Below are positions 16,005 through 26,518 of a stretch of 64,000 nt of DNA, one piece after another (position 1 is the stretch's first letter; the number at the start of each line of letters is the position of its first letter). The translations under genes were made by a program, and so were the position numbers. The DNA lies in contig NZ_WMJY01000010.1 in the NCBI RefSeq assembly GCF_009711055.1, forward strand, positions 38,274-102,273, in the 5' to 3' direction. The notes below the pieces were generated by a model. The model was not told the origin of the DNA, searched no databases, and was given only the letters and a program-made list of their open reading frames with translations. This stretch comes from Myroides pelagicus. Lineage in GTDB: Bacteria; Bacteroidota; Bacteroidia; Flavobacteriales; Flavobacteriaceae.

Positions 16005-16712
16005 TCAATAGGTAAGTAAATCAGTTTGCCAAGTGAGTGTATCAATTAGGAGTAATTTGTTTGTAAGGCAAGGTAATTCTAAGACTACTTTAAGTGTTTC
16101 ATGAGCCATAATAGTTCCGATGATACCTGGGAATGTACCTAATACACCATTTAAAGCACAGTTTTGGACATCTTCTTTTTTGGGTGGCGTTGGAAATAAG
16201 TCACGTAGATTAGCTGAGTTTTTGTGATTAAATACGCTTATTTGACCTTTGAAACCAAGTATACTTCCGTAGATAACTGTTTTGTCTAATAAGACGGCTG
16301 TATCATTGACTAAATAGCGTGTTTCGAAATTGTCACTACCATCTACGATTATTTCATATTGATTAAAAAGATGTATTGCATTTAGTTCAGTCAGCTTTTC
16401 ATTATATGAGATAATATGTATGTGTGGATTGAGCTCTTTAATCTTTTTTTGAGCGATAATTGTTTTGCTTTCTCCTATTTCAGCTTCTGTGTATAATGTT
16501 TGTCGATGTAGATTATGCTGTTCAATAATATCATGATCAATAATGGCTAATGTCCCAATTCCACAACTAGTTAAATAGGTGAGTATTGGCGAGCCCAATC
16601 CACCAGCTCCTATGACAAGTATCTTAGCAGCTTTAATTTTATTCTGGCCTTCTACTCCCACTTCAGGTAAGTTCATTTGCCTATTATACCGTAAAAAATC
16701 CGTTATATCCAT
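16005..16712 (-). CDS. thiF: ThiF/MoeB/HesA-type E1-like adenylyltransferase
   Basis: A 235-residue E1-like enzyme with nucleotide-binding loop GAGGLGSPI (about residues 35-43), an RYNRQMNLPEVG N-terminus, and CALNGVLGTFPGIIG with the conserved cysteine in the second half. In thiamine synthesis ThiF adenylates the C-terminal glycine of ThiS for sulfur transfer. It is last in the thiS-to-thiF operon, 11 bp behind thiH. The paired CxxC motifs that bind zinc in E. coli ThiF/MoeB are absent, and the protein lacks a rhodanese domain, so the sulfur donor must be elsewhere. The operon position makes ThiS the likely partner. Confidence 0.9.
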   Translation of the reverse strand: MDITDFLRYNRQMNLPEVGVEGQNKIKAAKILVIGAGGLGSPILTYLTSCGIGTLAIIDHDIIEQHNLHRQTLYTEAEIGESKTIIAQKKIKELNPHIHIISYNEKLTELNAIHLFNQYEIIVDGSDNFETRYLVNDTAVLLDKTVIYGSILGFKGQISVFNHKNSANLRDLFPTPPKKEDVQNCALNGVLGTFPGIIGTIMAHETLKVVLELPCLTNKLLLIDTLTWQTDLLTY

Positions 16713-16723
16713 AGTTCAGCCTT

Positions 16724-17839
16724 TTATTGTTGGTAAAATGTTTTGTCCCAATCTTTCCATACAGGATCATAACCTGCTGTTTTTATTAGGTTGTATATTT
16801 CTGTCGTATTTCTATTATCACAGATTTCAAATTGTTCTAGAGAGTCTTCATCTACACTATATCCTCCTGGGTTTGTTTTAGAACCAGCACTCATCGTTGT
16901 TGCTCCAAGTTTGAATACATTATTTCTTAATAATTCACTTTCTCTTGTAGAGATTGAGATTTCTAAATCTTCATTCCAAAGGCGATAAGCACAGATTAAT
17001 TGAATAAGATCTCTGTCTTCCATAATGAAGTTTGGTTCTATAACACCTTCTGCAGGTCGTAGTCGTGGAAAAGAAACAGAGTATTTAGTTTGCCAATAGG
17101 TCCGCTGTAGATAATCGATGTGTAATGCATTGAAAAAACTATCTACTCGCCAGTCCTCTAGTCCAAGTAATACTCCTAGTCCAATTTTGTGAATACCTGA
17201 CTTACCGATTCTATCTGGAGTATCTAGGCGATATTCAAAGTTTGATTTTTTACCTTTAGGATGATATTGTTTATAAACTTCTTGATGATAGGTTTCTTGA
17301 TAGACTAATACGGCATATACGCCTATATCCGCTAGTTCTTTGTATTCGTTTTCTTTTAAAGGCTGTACTTCTATTGAAATAGAAGAAAAGGATTGTTTTA
17401 TTTGAGTTATACTTTGTTTGAAATATTGGAGATTGACGATATGGTTTGCTTCGCCAGTTACAAGGAGAATACTATCATATCCTTGAGATTTTATTATTGA
17501 AACTTCTTGCTCTATTTCTTTTGCTGTAAGTGTTTTTCGTTTGATCTTATTATCTAAGCTAAACCCACAATATGTACAAATATTGTTACACTCATTGCTG
17601 AGATACATTGGTGCATATAGGGATATTGTCTTTCCAAATCTTTTTTGAGTTAGTTGTTGGCTACATTGTGCCATTTCTTCTAAGTAAGGAGTAGCCGCTG
17701 GAGAGATGAGGTGGAGAAAGTCTGTTAAGGTTCTATTCGATTGACTAAGACTTTGTTTTACTTGTCTATCAGTCGTATTATAAATAACCTTTTTGACGTT
17801 ATCCCAATTGTATTGTTGATATGTATTAATGAAAGACAT
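16724..17839 (-). CDS. thiH: 2-iminoacetate synthase ThiH
   Basis: A 371-residue radical SAM enzyme that splits tyrosine to dehydroglycine and p-cresol, supplying the glycine-imine for the thiazole ring. The cluster-binding motif is CNNICTYC (Cys84, 88, 91), followed by GFSLDNKIKR typical of ThiH. The C-terminal region has ISTRESELLRNN and GSKTNPGGY, also family-specific. It lies between thiG (2-bp gap) and thiF. Use of ThiH rather than the oxygen-dependent glycine oxidase ThiO implies the cluster needs the Fe-S enzyme in its reduced state. Confidence 0.97.
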   Translation of the reverse strand: MSFINTYQQYNWDNVKKVIYNTTDRQVKQSLSQSNRTLTDFLHLISPAATPYLEEMAQCSQQLTQKRFGKTISLYAPMYLSNECNNICTYCGFSLDNKIKRKTLTAKEIEQEVSIIKSQGYDSILLVTGEANHIVNLQYFKQSITQIKQSFSSISIEVQPLKENEYKELADIGVYAVLVYQETYHQEVYKQYHPKGKKSNFEYRLDTPDRIGKSGIHKIGLGVLLGLEDWRVDSFFNALHIDYLQRTYWQTKYSVSFPRLRPAEGVIEPNFIMEDRDLIQLICAYRLWNEDLEISISTRESELLRNNVFKLGATTMSAGSKTNPGGYSVDEDSLEQFEICDNRNTTEIYNLIKTAGYDPVWKDWDKTFYQQ

Positions 17840-17841
17840 AG

Positions 17842-18618
17842 TTAATCTAATAAAAATGCGGTTAATGGACTTGATGCATTGGCGTTGTCGGTTATAGCGC
17901 CTAACTTAGCTTCATAAGCTAATCGACCTGCATATACTGCTTTTTTAAAAGCAATAGCCATTTGTTCTGGATTCCCATTGACAGCTATTGCAGTATTGAC
18001 TAATACAGCATCTGCCCCAATTTCCATTGCTTTTGCAGCATCTGAAGGTGATCCAATGCCTGCATCTACGATGACAGGGACTTTACTGTTTTCAATTATA
18101 ATTTCTAGAAAGTCTATTGTGCGAAGACCTTTATTGGTTCCAATTGGTGAGCCTAGTGGCATAACAGCAGAGGTTCCCACCTCTTCAAGTCTTTTGCACA
18201 ATACTGGATCTGCATGTATATAAGGTAAAACAATAAAGCCTTGTTTAACTAATTCTTCAGTGGCTTTGAGCGTTTCTATTGGATCTGGAAGTAAATACTT
18301 CGGGTCTGGGTGTATTTCTAGTTTTAGCCAATTAGTCTCTAGTGCTTCTCTAGCAAGTTGAGCTGCAAATATGGCTTCTTTAGAGTTTCTAGCTCCTGAA
18401 GTATTTGGTAATAGGTTTATATGTGGGTGCTGTAAGTGTGTCAATATAGTGTCAGTATCCGTTGTTGTATCTATACGTTTTAATGCAACAGTAACTAATT
18501 CACTAGCTGAAGCTAAGGTTGCTTTTTCCATTTCACTGTTAGAACCATATTTTCCAGTACCTAAGAATAGACGTGAATGAAAAGTTTTGTCTGCAATTTT
18601 TAGTACTTGTGTTTTCAT
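17842..18618 (-). CDS. thiG: Thiazole synthase ThiG
   Basis: A 258-residue TIM-barrel protein that condenses 1-deoxy-xylulose-5-phosphate, ThiS-thiocarboxylate and the glycine imine to form the thiazole phosphate. Diagnostic segments are [19 protein letters not shown] (Schiff-base lysine region), [11 protein letters not shown], and [26 protein letters not shown] (phosphate-binding loop). The length is normal. Its ATG overlaps the end of thiE by 4 bp and it runs into thiH, showing tight operon packing. Confidence 0.97.
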   Translation of the reverse strand: MKTQVLKIADKTFHSRLFLGTGKYGSNSEMEKATLASASELVTVALKRIDTTTDTDTILTHLQHPHINLLPNTSGARNSKEAIFAAQLAREALETNWLKLEIHPDPKYLLPDPIETLKATEELVKQGFIVLPYIHADPVLCKRLEEVGTSAVMPLGSPIGTNKGLRTIDFLEIIIENSKVPVIVDAGIGSPSDAAKAMEIGADAVLVNTAIAVNGNPEQMAIAFKKAVYAGRLAYEAKLGAITDNANASSPLTAFLLD

Positions 18619-19235
18619 GATAGTAAATTGTTTAGTTGTTTTATTAGCATTGGCTTATCGTTTATGTGTTGTAATAATCCAGAAATAGCTATTCCGTCTA
18701 CCCCCATTTGTTTTAGTGCTCCAACATCTTCTAATTGTATACCTCCAATCGCAATGATAGGTATATTGATACCCAATGCTTTGGTTTGTGTGATTAACTT
18801 ATTATACCCTGTCAGACCTAGAACAGGACTTAGATTTTTCTTAGTTTGTGTGAATTGATAGGGTCCTAGACCGATATAATCACAAGATTCACGATGTCTT
18901 AATAAAATATCTTCAAATGTATTTGTGGTACCTCCAATAATTTTGTTAGGGATTATTTGTCTTGCGCACTTTATAGTCATATCGTTTAGGCCTAAATGAA
19001 CTCCATCAGCATCGATGGCTTTTGCTAGGTCAACATGGTCGTTTATGATTAAAGTAGCATTGTATTGTTCACACAGTTTCTTTACTTGCTCTGCTGTATT
19101 CCAAAGTGTGGTTTTAGTTGCCGATTTAAATCTGTATTGAACCCATTTTTGTCCAGCAGCTAATACGGCCTCAATATGGTATAATTGCTCTTGTGGTGTG
19201 TCACCATCACTGATATAATGTATTTTGTTAATCAT
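18615..19235 (-). CDS. thiE: Thiamine-phosphate synthase ThiE
   Basis: A 206-residue TIM barrel that joins HMP-pyrophosphate and thiazole phosphate. It keeps the expected motifs: WVQYRFK (in place of the more usual QLR-K), [19 protein letters not shown] for the pyrophosphate/Mg site, [15 protein letters not shown], and IPIIAIGGI. Overlaps of 4 bp link it to the preceding TenI-like gene and to thiG. Of the two ThiE-like proteins in this operon this one has the complete active-site set, so I call it the synthase. Confidence 0.93.
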   Translation of the reverse strand: MINKIHYISDGDTPQEQLYHIEAVLAAGQKWVQYRFKSATKTTLWNTAEQVKKLCEQYNATLIINDHVDLAKAIDADGVHLGLNDMTIKCARQIIPNKIIGGTTNTFEDILLRHRESCDYIGLGPYQFTQTKKNLSPVLGLTGYNKLITQTKALGINIPIIAIGGIQLEDVGALKQMGVDGIAISGLLQHINDKPMLIKQLNNLLS

Positions 19236-19888
19236 AATTGTTGTGTATTTCTTTGATTAATCCAGTATTTCTGTTCTAGACTTAAGCATTGGTCAAAGGT
19301 TGTGATTGGATTTATTGACGTCCATAAACTGCCTAGTAATGCGTAGTCATCTACCCCTATTTTAGCAAGTGTTTTGATATGCTGAGGTTGTATTCCTCCT
19401 AATGCAATTAAGATGAGTTGATCGTTTGTACGTTTGCGCAATTCAATTGTCCAATCAATTGACGATTGATATCCAGGCTTTGAGATACTCGGATAAATAG
19501 GACTGATGAATGATCTGCTTACTTGTGTTGGTAAGTTATTAGCCTCTGATATGTTATGCACAGATGTTGATAACTTTGGTATATAACTGGTAAACATATT
19601 TATAAATTCATCTTTCACTGTTGATAAGTGTATATAATCAAGGTTAAAGTTGTTGATAAGTGTTATATATTGTTGATAACTACCTTTTTTATTGTTGATA
19701 ACCGATTTTGGTATATGGATAACTAATCGTTTCCTGTGGTGCGTTTCGATTGTTTCTATCCAGTGGAATAACTGGTCGATTGACATATCTGGTTTTCGAA
19801 CATGCAATAAAGACAAGCCTTTATCAAACATTGTATTGATAAGGCTTGCTTCATTTTTGATATCATTTGGATAAGTTATGATAACCAT
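19232..19888 (-). CDS. TenI/ThiE-like paralogue
   Basis: A 218-residue protein distantly similar to ThiE (GLSLLHVRKPD near residue 30, LSTSVHN near 111, SPIYPSISKPGY, LIALGGIQPQHIKTLAKIGVDDYALLGSLW at the end). The ND-x-x-x-A-x-x-x-x-GVHLG segment for HMP-PP is missing; the region there reads HIPKSVINN and DYIHLST. This loss is typical of TenI, a thiazole tautomerase lacking synthase activity, and a histidine sits at the TenI catalytic position (SVHN). I infer a TenI-type helper of ThiG. It could alternatively be a diverged second ThiE. It overlaps thiE by 4 bp. Confidence 0.75.
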   Translation of the reverse strand: MVIITYPNDIKNEASLINTMFDKGLSLLHVRKPDMSIDQLFHWIETIETHHRKRLVIHIPKSVINNKKGSYQQYITLINNFNLDYIHLSTVKDEFINMFTSYIPKLSTSVHNISEANNLPTQVSRSFISPIYPSISKPGYQSSIDWTIELRKRTNDQLILIALGGIQPQHIKTLAKIGVDDYALLGSLWTSINPITTFDQCLSLEQKYWINQRNTQQL

Positions 19889-19897
19889 TATTAACTG

Positions 19898-21724
<1,827 letters not shown>

Positions 21725-21753
21725 TTATTAGAAGTATTAAGTAAAAAATGGAA

Positions 21754-21960
21754 TCAACCACCCTGAGTTGCTGTGATTATAAGTATTGTGTCGTTTTCCT
21801 TTAATAGAAATGTAGACCAATTTTTTTTAGCAATAACGACTTGATTAATAGCTACAGCTATTCCGTTCTGCTTGTTTGGTTGTATACTGTCTAATAAGGA
21901 TTGAATGTTAGTAACATTCGAATCTACATGTACTTGTTGATTGTTGATTTTTAGTTCCAT
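21754..21960 (-). CDS. thiS: Sulfur carrier protein ThiS
   Basis: A 68-residue ubiquitin-like protein ending in the diagnostic Gly-Gly (TATQGG). The C-terminal glycine is adenylated by ThiF and converted to a thiocarboxylate that donates sulfur to ThiG. The N-terminus MELKINNQQVHVDSNVTNI is a beta-grasp start. It is the first gene behind the TPP riboswitch at 22.03-22.13 kb. Confidence 0.95.
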   Translation of the reverse strand: MELKINNQQVHVDSNVTNIQSLLDSIQPNKQNGIAVAINQVVIAKKNWSTFLLKENDTILIITATQGG

Positions 21961-22029
21961 TCCTTTTGTTTAAGTTGCAACTTTAGGAATGGCTACAATA
22001 AAGTAGGGTACGGAGGTACCTAACTAGTG

Positions 22030-22127
22030 AAGTCATCTTACTTTTCCCTACGCTAGTATGAACTAGATCAGGTTCAAAGGGTGAGTCTCAGCCTACAAAT
22101 GTGTAGACACCCCTAAAGTGTGAGACA
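22030..22127 (-). promoter_or_regulatory. TPP riboswitch of the thiamine biosynthesis operon
   Basis: On the minus strand the order is GTCTCACACTTTAGGGGTGTC, GGCTGAGACTCACCC, TTTGAACCTGATCTAG, CATACTAGCGTAGGGA: the full TPP aptamer. TATATTTG (plus-strand 22126-22133) provides a -7 box at its 5' edge, so the aptamer is at the very start of the transcript. The same -7 sequence with identical upstream bases (TATCTATATTTGT) precedes the cobalamin riboswitch at 46.59 kb. No clear terminator is seen between it and thiS. Confidence 0.96.
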
Positions 22128-22185
22128 AATATAGATAAATATCTTATACTTAAATAGTATTAAGAGAAAAGAATTTGATTCAAAA

Positions 22186-22214
22186 AAAATGCCGAGTATT
22201 TACTCGGCATTATA
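22186..22214 (-). terminator. Terminator after the symporter gene
   Basis: AATGCCGAGTA pairs with TACTCGGCATT around a TT loop (22188-22211). The A-run on the plus strand becomes a U-run for the minus transcript coming from the symporter gene. Confidence 0.85.
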
Positions 22215-22235
22215 TATAGGTTGATTATAATTGTG

Positions 22236-23408
22236 TTATGAAGCAGCGACTTTGTTTTGTCCGATTCGATTGACAATTATGGCAATAGCTCCATCTCCCA
22301 TTACATTACATGCTGTTCCAAAACTATCCATCGCAATGTATAGTGCAATCATTAAACTTTGTTGTTCTGTATTAAATCCTAGAATCGAGCTTAGTACACC
22401 TAATGAAGCCATAATGGCTCCTCCGGGAACACCTGGTGCTGCAACCATAGCTACACCTAACATACAAATAAACCCTATCATTTCCCCAAACTCTATAACT
22501 TCTCCTTGTACTAACATTAAAGCTATGGCACAGGCTACAATCTTTAATGTACTTCCTGATAGATGTATAGTTGCACATAAAGGAATTGTGAATCCAGCAA
22601 TTTTAGGATCTACATTATTGGCTAATGTTTGTTTTAGGGTAACTGGAATTGTTGCGGCAGATGATTGTGTACCCAACGCAGTAAAATATGCAGGTAACAT
22701 ATTTTTCATCAGTTTAAAAGGATTCTGCTTTCCAATAATGCCTGCAATAACGTATTGAAAGACTAAAACAAAGATATGAAGGATAAATATAACCCCAATA
22801 ATCTTGATAAAGGTGTCAAGTACTACGAATACTTGTCCATTATAAGTCATATTTAAAAAGATACCAAAAATAAAAAGTGGTAAGAAAGGTATGATTGCCT
22901 TGTTTATTAGTGCCATAATTACCTTTTGGAAATCATTAAATACTCCTTCTAGGTATTGAAGGTTGTTTTTAGAAATACCAATTCCTAAAACAAATGAGAT
23001 AATTAAAGCACTCATCACATCAAATAATGGTGGCATTTCAATGGAGAAGTACGGTTTTAAGGTTCTTGTAGCTTCTTGTACCTGACTCATTTCTCCTGTA
23101 TTTAATAAGTTGGGAAATGTGGAAATACTAACTCCATAAGAGATGAGACCTGCAAAAAGTGTAGAACCATAGGCTATGGCTGTTGTGATTAACAATAAAC
23201 GACCTGCATTTTTGCCAATATTACCAATGGCAGGGACGATAAGCCCGATAATGATCAGAGGAATTGCAAATCCTAAGAAGTCACCAAATATACTATTGAA
23301 AGTACTGAATACTCTACCGATTTCTTCCGGTAGATAGTTACCTAACACGCTACCTAATCCGATAGCAATAATAATCTGTATTAACAGATTCTTTTTTAAG
23401 AAATTCAT
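22236..23408 (-). CDS. Dicarboxylate/amino acid:cation symporter (DAACS family)
   Basis: A 390-residue membrane protein with eight helices and two re-entrant loops, matching the glutamate/aspartate/C4-dicarboxylate:Na+ or H+ symporters. Recognisable segments are FTALGTQSSAATIPVTL (serine-rich loop near residue 245), KIAGFTIPLCATIHLSGS and MALYIAMDSFGTACNVMGDGAIAIIVNR near the C-terminus. The substrate could be glutamate, aspartate, serine/threonine or succinate; the sequence does not decide. It stands alone between the thiamine and ribosomal operons. Confidence 0.92.
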   Translation of the reverse strand: MNFLKKNLLIQIIIAIGLGSVLGNYLPEEIGRVFSTFNSIFGDFLGFAIPLIIIGLIVPAIGNIGKNAGRLLLITTAIAYGSTLFAGLISYGVSISTFPNLLNTGEMSQVQEATRTLKPYFSIEMPPLFDVMSALIISFVLGIGISKNNLQYLEGVFNDFQKVIMALINKAIIPFLPLFIFGIFLNMTYNGQVFVVLDTFIKIIGVIFILHIFVLVFQYVIAGIIGKQNPFKLMKNMLPAYFTALGTQSSAATIPVTLKQTLANNVDPKIAGFTIPLCATIHLSGSTLKIVACAIALMLVQGEVIEFGEMIGFICMLGVAMVAAPGVPGGAIMASLGVLSSILGFNTEQQSLMIALYIAMDSFGTACNVMGDGAIAIIVNRIGQNKVAAS

Positions 23409-23443
23409 AATAAAAATAGTTGTGTTCGGTAAATGTAATAAAA

Positions 23444-23475
23444 AAAAGCCTCAGTTGGTACTGAGGCTTTAATAA
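23444..23475 (-). terminator. Terminator after tsf
   Basis: AAAGCCTCAGT pairs with ACTGAGGCTTT around a loop of about five bases; A residues at 23443-23449 on the plus strand give the minus transcript a U-run. Confidence 0.85.
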
Positions 23476-23497
23476 ATATTGCTAAATAGTTAGGTGA

Positions 23498-24463
23498 TTA
23501 TCCTAAGCTAGCTCTTTTGAATCCAGTGATTTCAACATTGAAACCTTTTACATAGTCACCAACTTTTTTAGCCTCATCTTTAATAAAGTTTTGGTCTAAT
23601 AAAGCTTTTTCTTGATCTAATGTAGTGTTGTCACTGATGAAACGTTGAATTTTTCCAGGAATAATTCTTTCCCAAATATTTTCTGGTTTACCTTCAGCTT
23701 TTAATTCAGCTTTAGCATCTTCTTCTGCTTGTTTTAATACTTCGTCAGTGATTTGAGAATAAGAAATGAACTGAGGTACATTTTTAAGTGTTTTACCTAA
23801 ACGTACTAATTCTTCATTTTCTTTAACGATAGCAGCGATACGAGCTTCAGTTTCTTTAGCTACGAATTCAGGATCAAAATCTTTGTAAGATAATGTCTCG
23901 GCACCCATAGAAGCAACTTGCATAGAAATATCTTTTGTTAATTCATCAGCTTTAGCAATAGCTTCTGAAATAGCAGTGATCGCAGCAATTTTATTTCCGT
24001 GGATATAAGTACCGATATAAGCTCCTTCTAATACTTCGAAAGAACCGATTTCGATTTTCTCACCAATTACACCTGTTTGCTCAACACATTTTTCAGCAAC
24101 AGTTAAAGCATCGTTGAATTTAGAAGCTAAGAATTCTTCTTTAGAGTTGAAGTTGATAGCTTTTTGAGCTAATTCTTTTGCTAAAGCAACGAAATCCTCG
24201 TTTTTACCTACGAAGTCAGTCTCACAGTTTAATGTGATAACAACTCCTCTAGTTTTATCATCGTTTACGTAAGAAATTGCAACACCTTCACTTGACTCAC
24301 GGTCAGAACGGTTAGCAGCAACTTTTTGTCCTTTTTTACGTAAAACTTCGATAGCTTTATCGAAATCACCTTCAGCCTCTACTAAAGCTTTTTTACAGTC
24401 CATCATTCCGGCACCTGTATGTTGTCTAAGCTTGTTTACTTCTGCAGCAGTAATATTTGCCAT
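23498..24463 (-). CDS. tsf: Translation elongation factor Ts
   Basis: A 321-residue EF-Ts, the nucleotide-exchange factor for EF-Tu. The N-terminus ITAAEVNKLRQHTGAGMMDCKKALVEAEGD and the segment TLNCETDFVGKNEDF are diagnostic. The protein is longer than the E. coli form because of the extended dimerisation domain common in Bacteroidota. It is the last gene of the rplM-rpsI-rpsB-tsf cluster, separated from rpsB by an internal hairpin (24.49-24.55 kb). Confidence 0.98.
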   Translation of the reverse strand: MANITAAEVNKLRQHTGAGMMDCKKALVEAEGDFDKAIEVLRKKGQKVAANRSDRESSEGVAISYVNDDKTRGVVITLNCETDFVGKNEDFVALAKELAQKAINFNSKEEFLASKFNDALTVAEKCVEQTGVIGEKIEIGSFEVLEGAYIGTYIHGNKIAAITAISEAIAKADELTKDISMQVASMGAETLSYKDFDPEFVAKETEARIAAIVKENEELVRLGKTLKNVPQFISYSQITDEVLKQAEEDAKAELKAEGKPENIWERIIPGKIQRFISDNTTLDQEKALLDQNFIKDEAKKVGDYVKGFNVEITGFKRASLG

Positions 24464-24486
24464 TGTTCGTTGTATTAAAAAATTAA

Positions 24487-24548
24487 AAAAAAAAGTCGTT
24501 ATCGACAGCTAATACAAATGTAAAAAACTATGCGCATAACGACTTTAT
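24487..24548 (-). terminator. Attenuator-like hairpin between rpsB and tsf
   Basis: AAAGTCGTTAT (from 24546) pairs with ATAACGACTTT (from 24502) on the minus strand across a 34-nt loop, followed by a U-run. It would lower but need not abolish transcription into tsf, a common arrangement where S2 is made in excess of EF-Ts mRNA. Confidence 0.65.
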
Positions 24549-24563
24549 GATATTGTTAAAAAA

Positions 24564-25301
24564 TTATGCTTTAGGAGCTTCTACTTTCGCAGTAGCGTCT
24601 TCTTTTTCAGACTTTCTTTCTGCATTACCTTCGATAATTGCAGAAGTAACTAAAGATAATATTTTTTCAATTGATTTAGAAGCATCGTCGTTTGATGGTA
24701 TAACGAAATCAACTTGACGTGGGTCAGAGTTAGTATCTACCATAGCGAAGATCGGAATGTTTAATTTTTGAGCTTCTTTAATCGCAATGTGTTCAGCTTT
24801 GATATCAACTACAAATAGAGCTGCTGGTAGACGAGTCATATCAGCGATTGAACCTAAGTTCTTCTCTAATTTTGCACGTAAACGGTCAACTTGTAAACGT
24901 TCTTTCTTTGAAAGAGTTAAAAACGTACCGTCTTTTTTCATTCTATCGATTGAAGCCATTTTCTTAACAGCTTTACGAATAGTAACGAAGTTTGTTAACA
25001 TACCACCTGGCCATCTTTCAGTGATGTAAGGCATGTTAGCTGCAGCTGCTTTTTCAGCTACGATGTCTTTCGCTTGCTTTTTAGTTGCAACGAAAAGAAC
25101 TTTTCTTCCTGATGCAGCAATTTTTTTCAAAGCTTCATTAGCTTCTTCAATTTTAGCTGCAGTTTTATATAGATTGATAATGTGAATACCATTACGCTCC
25201 ATATAGATGTAAGGAGCCATATTTGGGTCCCATTTTCTAGTCATGTGTCCGAAGTGAACACCTGCTTCTAGTAATTCTTTAACTTCTACTTTGTTTGCCA
25301 T
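24564..25301 (-). CDS. rpsB: 30S ribosomal protein S2
   Basis: A 245-residue S2 protein: VKELLEAGVHFGHMTRKWDPNMAPYIY at the N-terminus and LPAALFVVDIKAEHIAIKEAQKLNIPIFAMVDTNSDP in the core are characteristic. The C-terminus has a charged tail (ERKSEKEDATAKVEAPKA). A structured 142-nt leader separates it from rpsI, in keeping with S2 autoregulating its own mRNA in other bacteria. Confidence 0.98.
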   Translation of the reverse strand: MANKVEVKELLEAGVHFGHMTRKWDPNMAPYIYMERNGIHIINLYKTAAKIEEANEALKKIAASGRKVLFVATKKQAKDIVAEKAAAANMPYITERWPGGMLTNFVTIRKAVKKMASIDRMKKDGTFLTLSKKERLQVDRLRAKLEKNLGSIADMTRLPAALFVVDIKAEHIAIKEAQKLNIPIFAMVDTNSDPRQVDFVIPSNDDASKSIEKILSLVTSAIIEGNAERKSEKEDATAKVEAPKA

Positions 25302-25443
25302 TTTTGTAATAGTTTACGTTCTGTTACTTTAGCAATGATAAGGTAGCGAATATATATTCGGTCCCGACCATTTAGATGCTAAACTACCTCTTGCCTCGAC
25401 AAGTGGGCAACAAAAACTTAGATTTTTTAATAATATGTAAATA
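25302..25443 (-). promoter_or_regulatory. Structured leader of rpsB (possible S2 autoregulatory RNA)
   Basis: On the minus strand, GGTAG (25388-25384) can pair with CTACC (25346-25342), and TTTAGCA (25383-25377) with TGCTAAA (25334-25328). These two helices cross, forming an H-type pseudoknot. Inside lie a GGTC-CC-GACC hairpin (25369-25360) and a 14-nt palindrome (25360-25347, CGAATATATATTCG). Upstream there is a TTGCC/GGCAA hairpin (25410-25391). TTTAGCATCTAAA can form a competing hairpin. This is more structure than an ordinary spacer. S2 leaders with pseudoknots are known from gammaproteobacteria; homology is not established. Confidence 0.6.
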
Positions 25444-25830
25444 TTAACGTTTAGAGAATTGGAATCTCTTACGAGCTTTCTTCTGACCGAATTTCTTACG
25501 CTCTACCATACGTGGGTCACGTGTTAGTAATCCTTCTGGTTTTAAGATTGCTCTGTTTTCAACTTCTACTTCACACATCGCTCTAGCAATTGCCATACGC
25601 ACTGCCTCAGCTTGTCCTGTAGTTCCTCCTCCGTATACATTTACTTTGATATCAAAATTCTCAGCATTCTCAGTTAATGTAAGAGGCTGTAAAACTTTGT
25701 ACTGTAATGTTCCAGTAGGGAAATAAGTTTTAAAATCTTTTTTGTTTACTGTGATGTTTCCTGTTCCTTCTGAAACATAAACACGAGCCACAGCAGTTTT
25801 TCTTCTTCCGATTTTGTGAATAACTCCCAT
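25444..25830 (-). CDS. rpsI: 30S ribosomal protein S9
   Basis: A 128-residue S9 with the start GVIHKIGRRKTAVARVYV and the conserved basic end KKARKRFQFSKR, whose terminal Arg contacts P-site tRNA. Its ATG overlaps the rplM stop by one base (TAATG), so the pair is translationally coupled as in most bacteria. Confidence 0.98.
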   Translation of the reverse strand: MGVIHKIGRRKTAVARVYVSEGTGNITVNKKDFKTYFPTGTLQYKVLQPLTLTENAENFDIKVNVYGGGTTGQAEAVRMAIARAMCEVEVENRAILKPEGLLTRDPRMVERKKFGQKKARKRFQFSKR

Positions 25831-26285
25831 TACTTAATTTCGTTTAAATTAACGGTTTTAGGTTGTTGAGCTTCGTGTTTGTGCTCAGCACCTACATTTA
25901 CATTTAGATTACGGAATAATTGTGATCCTAATTTGTTTTTAGGCAACATTCCTTTTACTGCTTTCTCGATTAATAATGCAGGGTTTTTTTGTTGCATTTC
26001 TTTAGCAGTTAATGATCTTTGTCCTCCTGGGTAACCTGTGTGACGGATGTAAGTTTTCTCGTCTAATTTGTTACCTGTTAGGTTGATTTTTTCTGCGTTG
26101 ATAACGATTACGTTGTCTCCACAGTCCACGTGAGGCGTGTAATTTGTTTTGTGTTTACCTCTTAAAAGTACTGCAACTTTTGAAGCAAGACGTCCCAAAT
26201 TTTGGCCTTCAGCATCTACTACTAACCACTCTTTTTGAGAAGTTGCTTTGTTAGCCGATACTGTCTTGTAGCTTAAACTTTCCAC
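25830..26285 (-). CDS. rplM: 50S ribosomal protein L13
   Basis: L13 of 151 residues if started at the GTG at 26285, which gives the N-terminus [15 protein letters not shown] seen in flavobacterial L13. The frame is open to 26321, but those extra residues are not part of L13. Core motifs are [32 protein letters not shown] and [15 protein letters not shown]. It heads the rplM-rpsI-rpsB-tsf cluster, and its own promoter is visible at 26.33-26.36 kb. Confidence 0.96.
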   Translation of the reverse strand: MESLSYKTVSANKATSQKEWLVVDAEGQNLGRLASKVAVLLRGKHKTNYTPHVDCGDNVIVINAEKINLTGNKLDEKTYIRHTGYPGGQRSLTAKEMQQKNPALLIEKAVKGMLPKNKLGSQLFRNLNVNVGAEHKHEAQQPKTVNLNEIK

Positions 26286-26332
26286 AATAAATTTGTATTT
26301 AATTAAACATTCCATTCCCAATTAAGGGAGTG

Positions 26333-26362
26333 CAAAATTACATAAATTCTTTTACTATACAA
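26333..26362 (-). promoter_or_regulatory. Promoter of the rplM-rpsI operon
   Basis: On the minus strand TTG (26362-26360) precedes TAATTTTG (26340-26333) by 19 bp, matching the TTG/TAnnTTTG promoter form. The predicted transcript has about 40 nt of leader before the GTG start of rplM. Confidence 0.7.
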
Positions 26363-26518
26363 ATTTCTACTTTGTTTTTTCAAAAATATTGGTTCTCAAT
26401 TATTTGAGCTACAACTGTCTCTGTTTTATTTTAGGTCGTTATTTGGGTATTTTTATCTGTATTTGGTTGTGTATTATTTAGTCGCCTTTTTTGGGTTTCA
26501 ATTCACTAAAATTAAATT

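Noticed and set aside
22231..22758. 175-codon plus-strand frame
   Set aside because: Antisense shadow of the symporter gene; its Pro/Thr/Ile-rich sequence is a by-product of the hydrophobic codons on the other strand.
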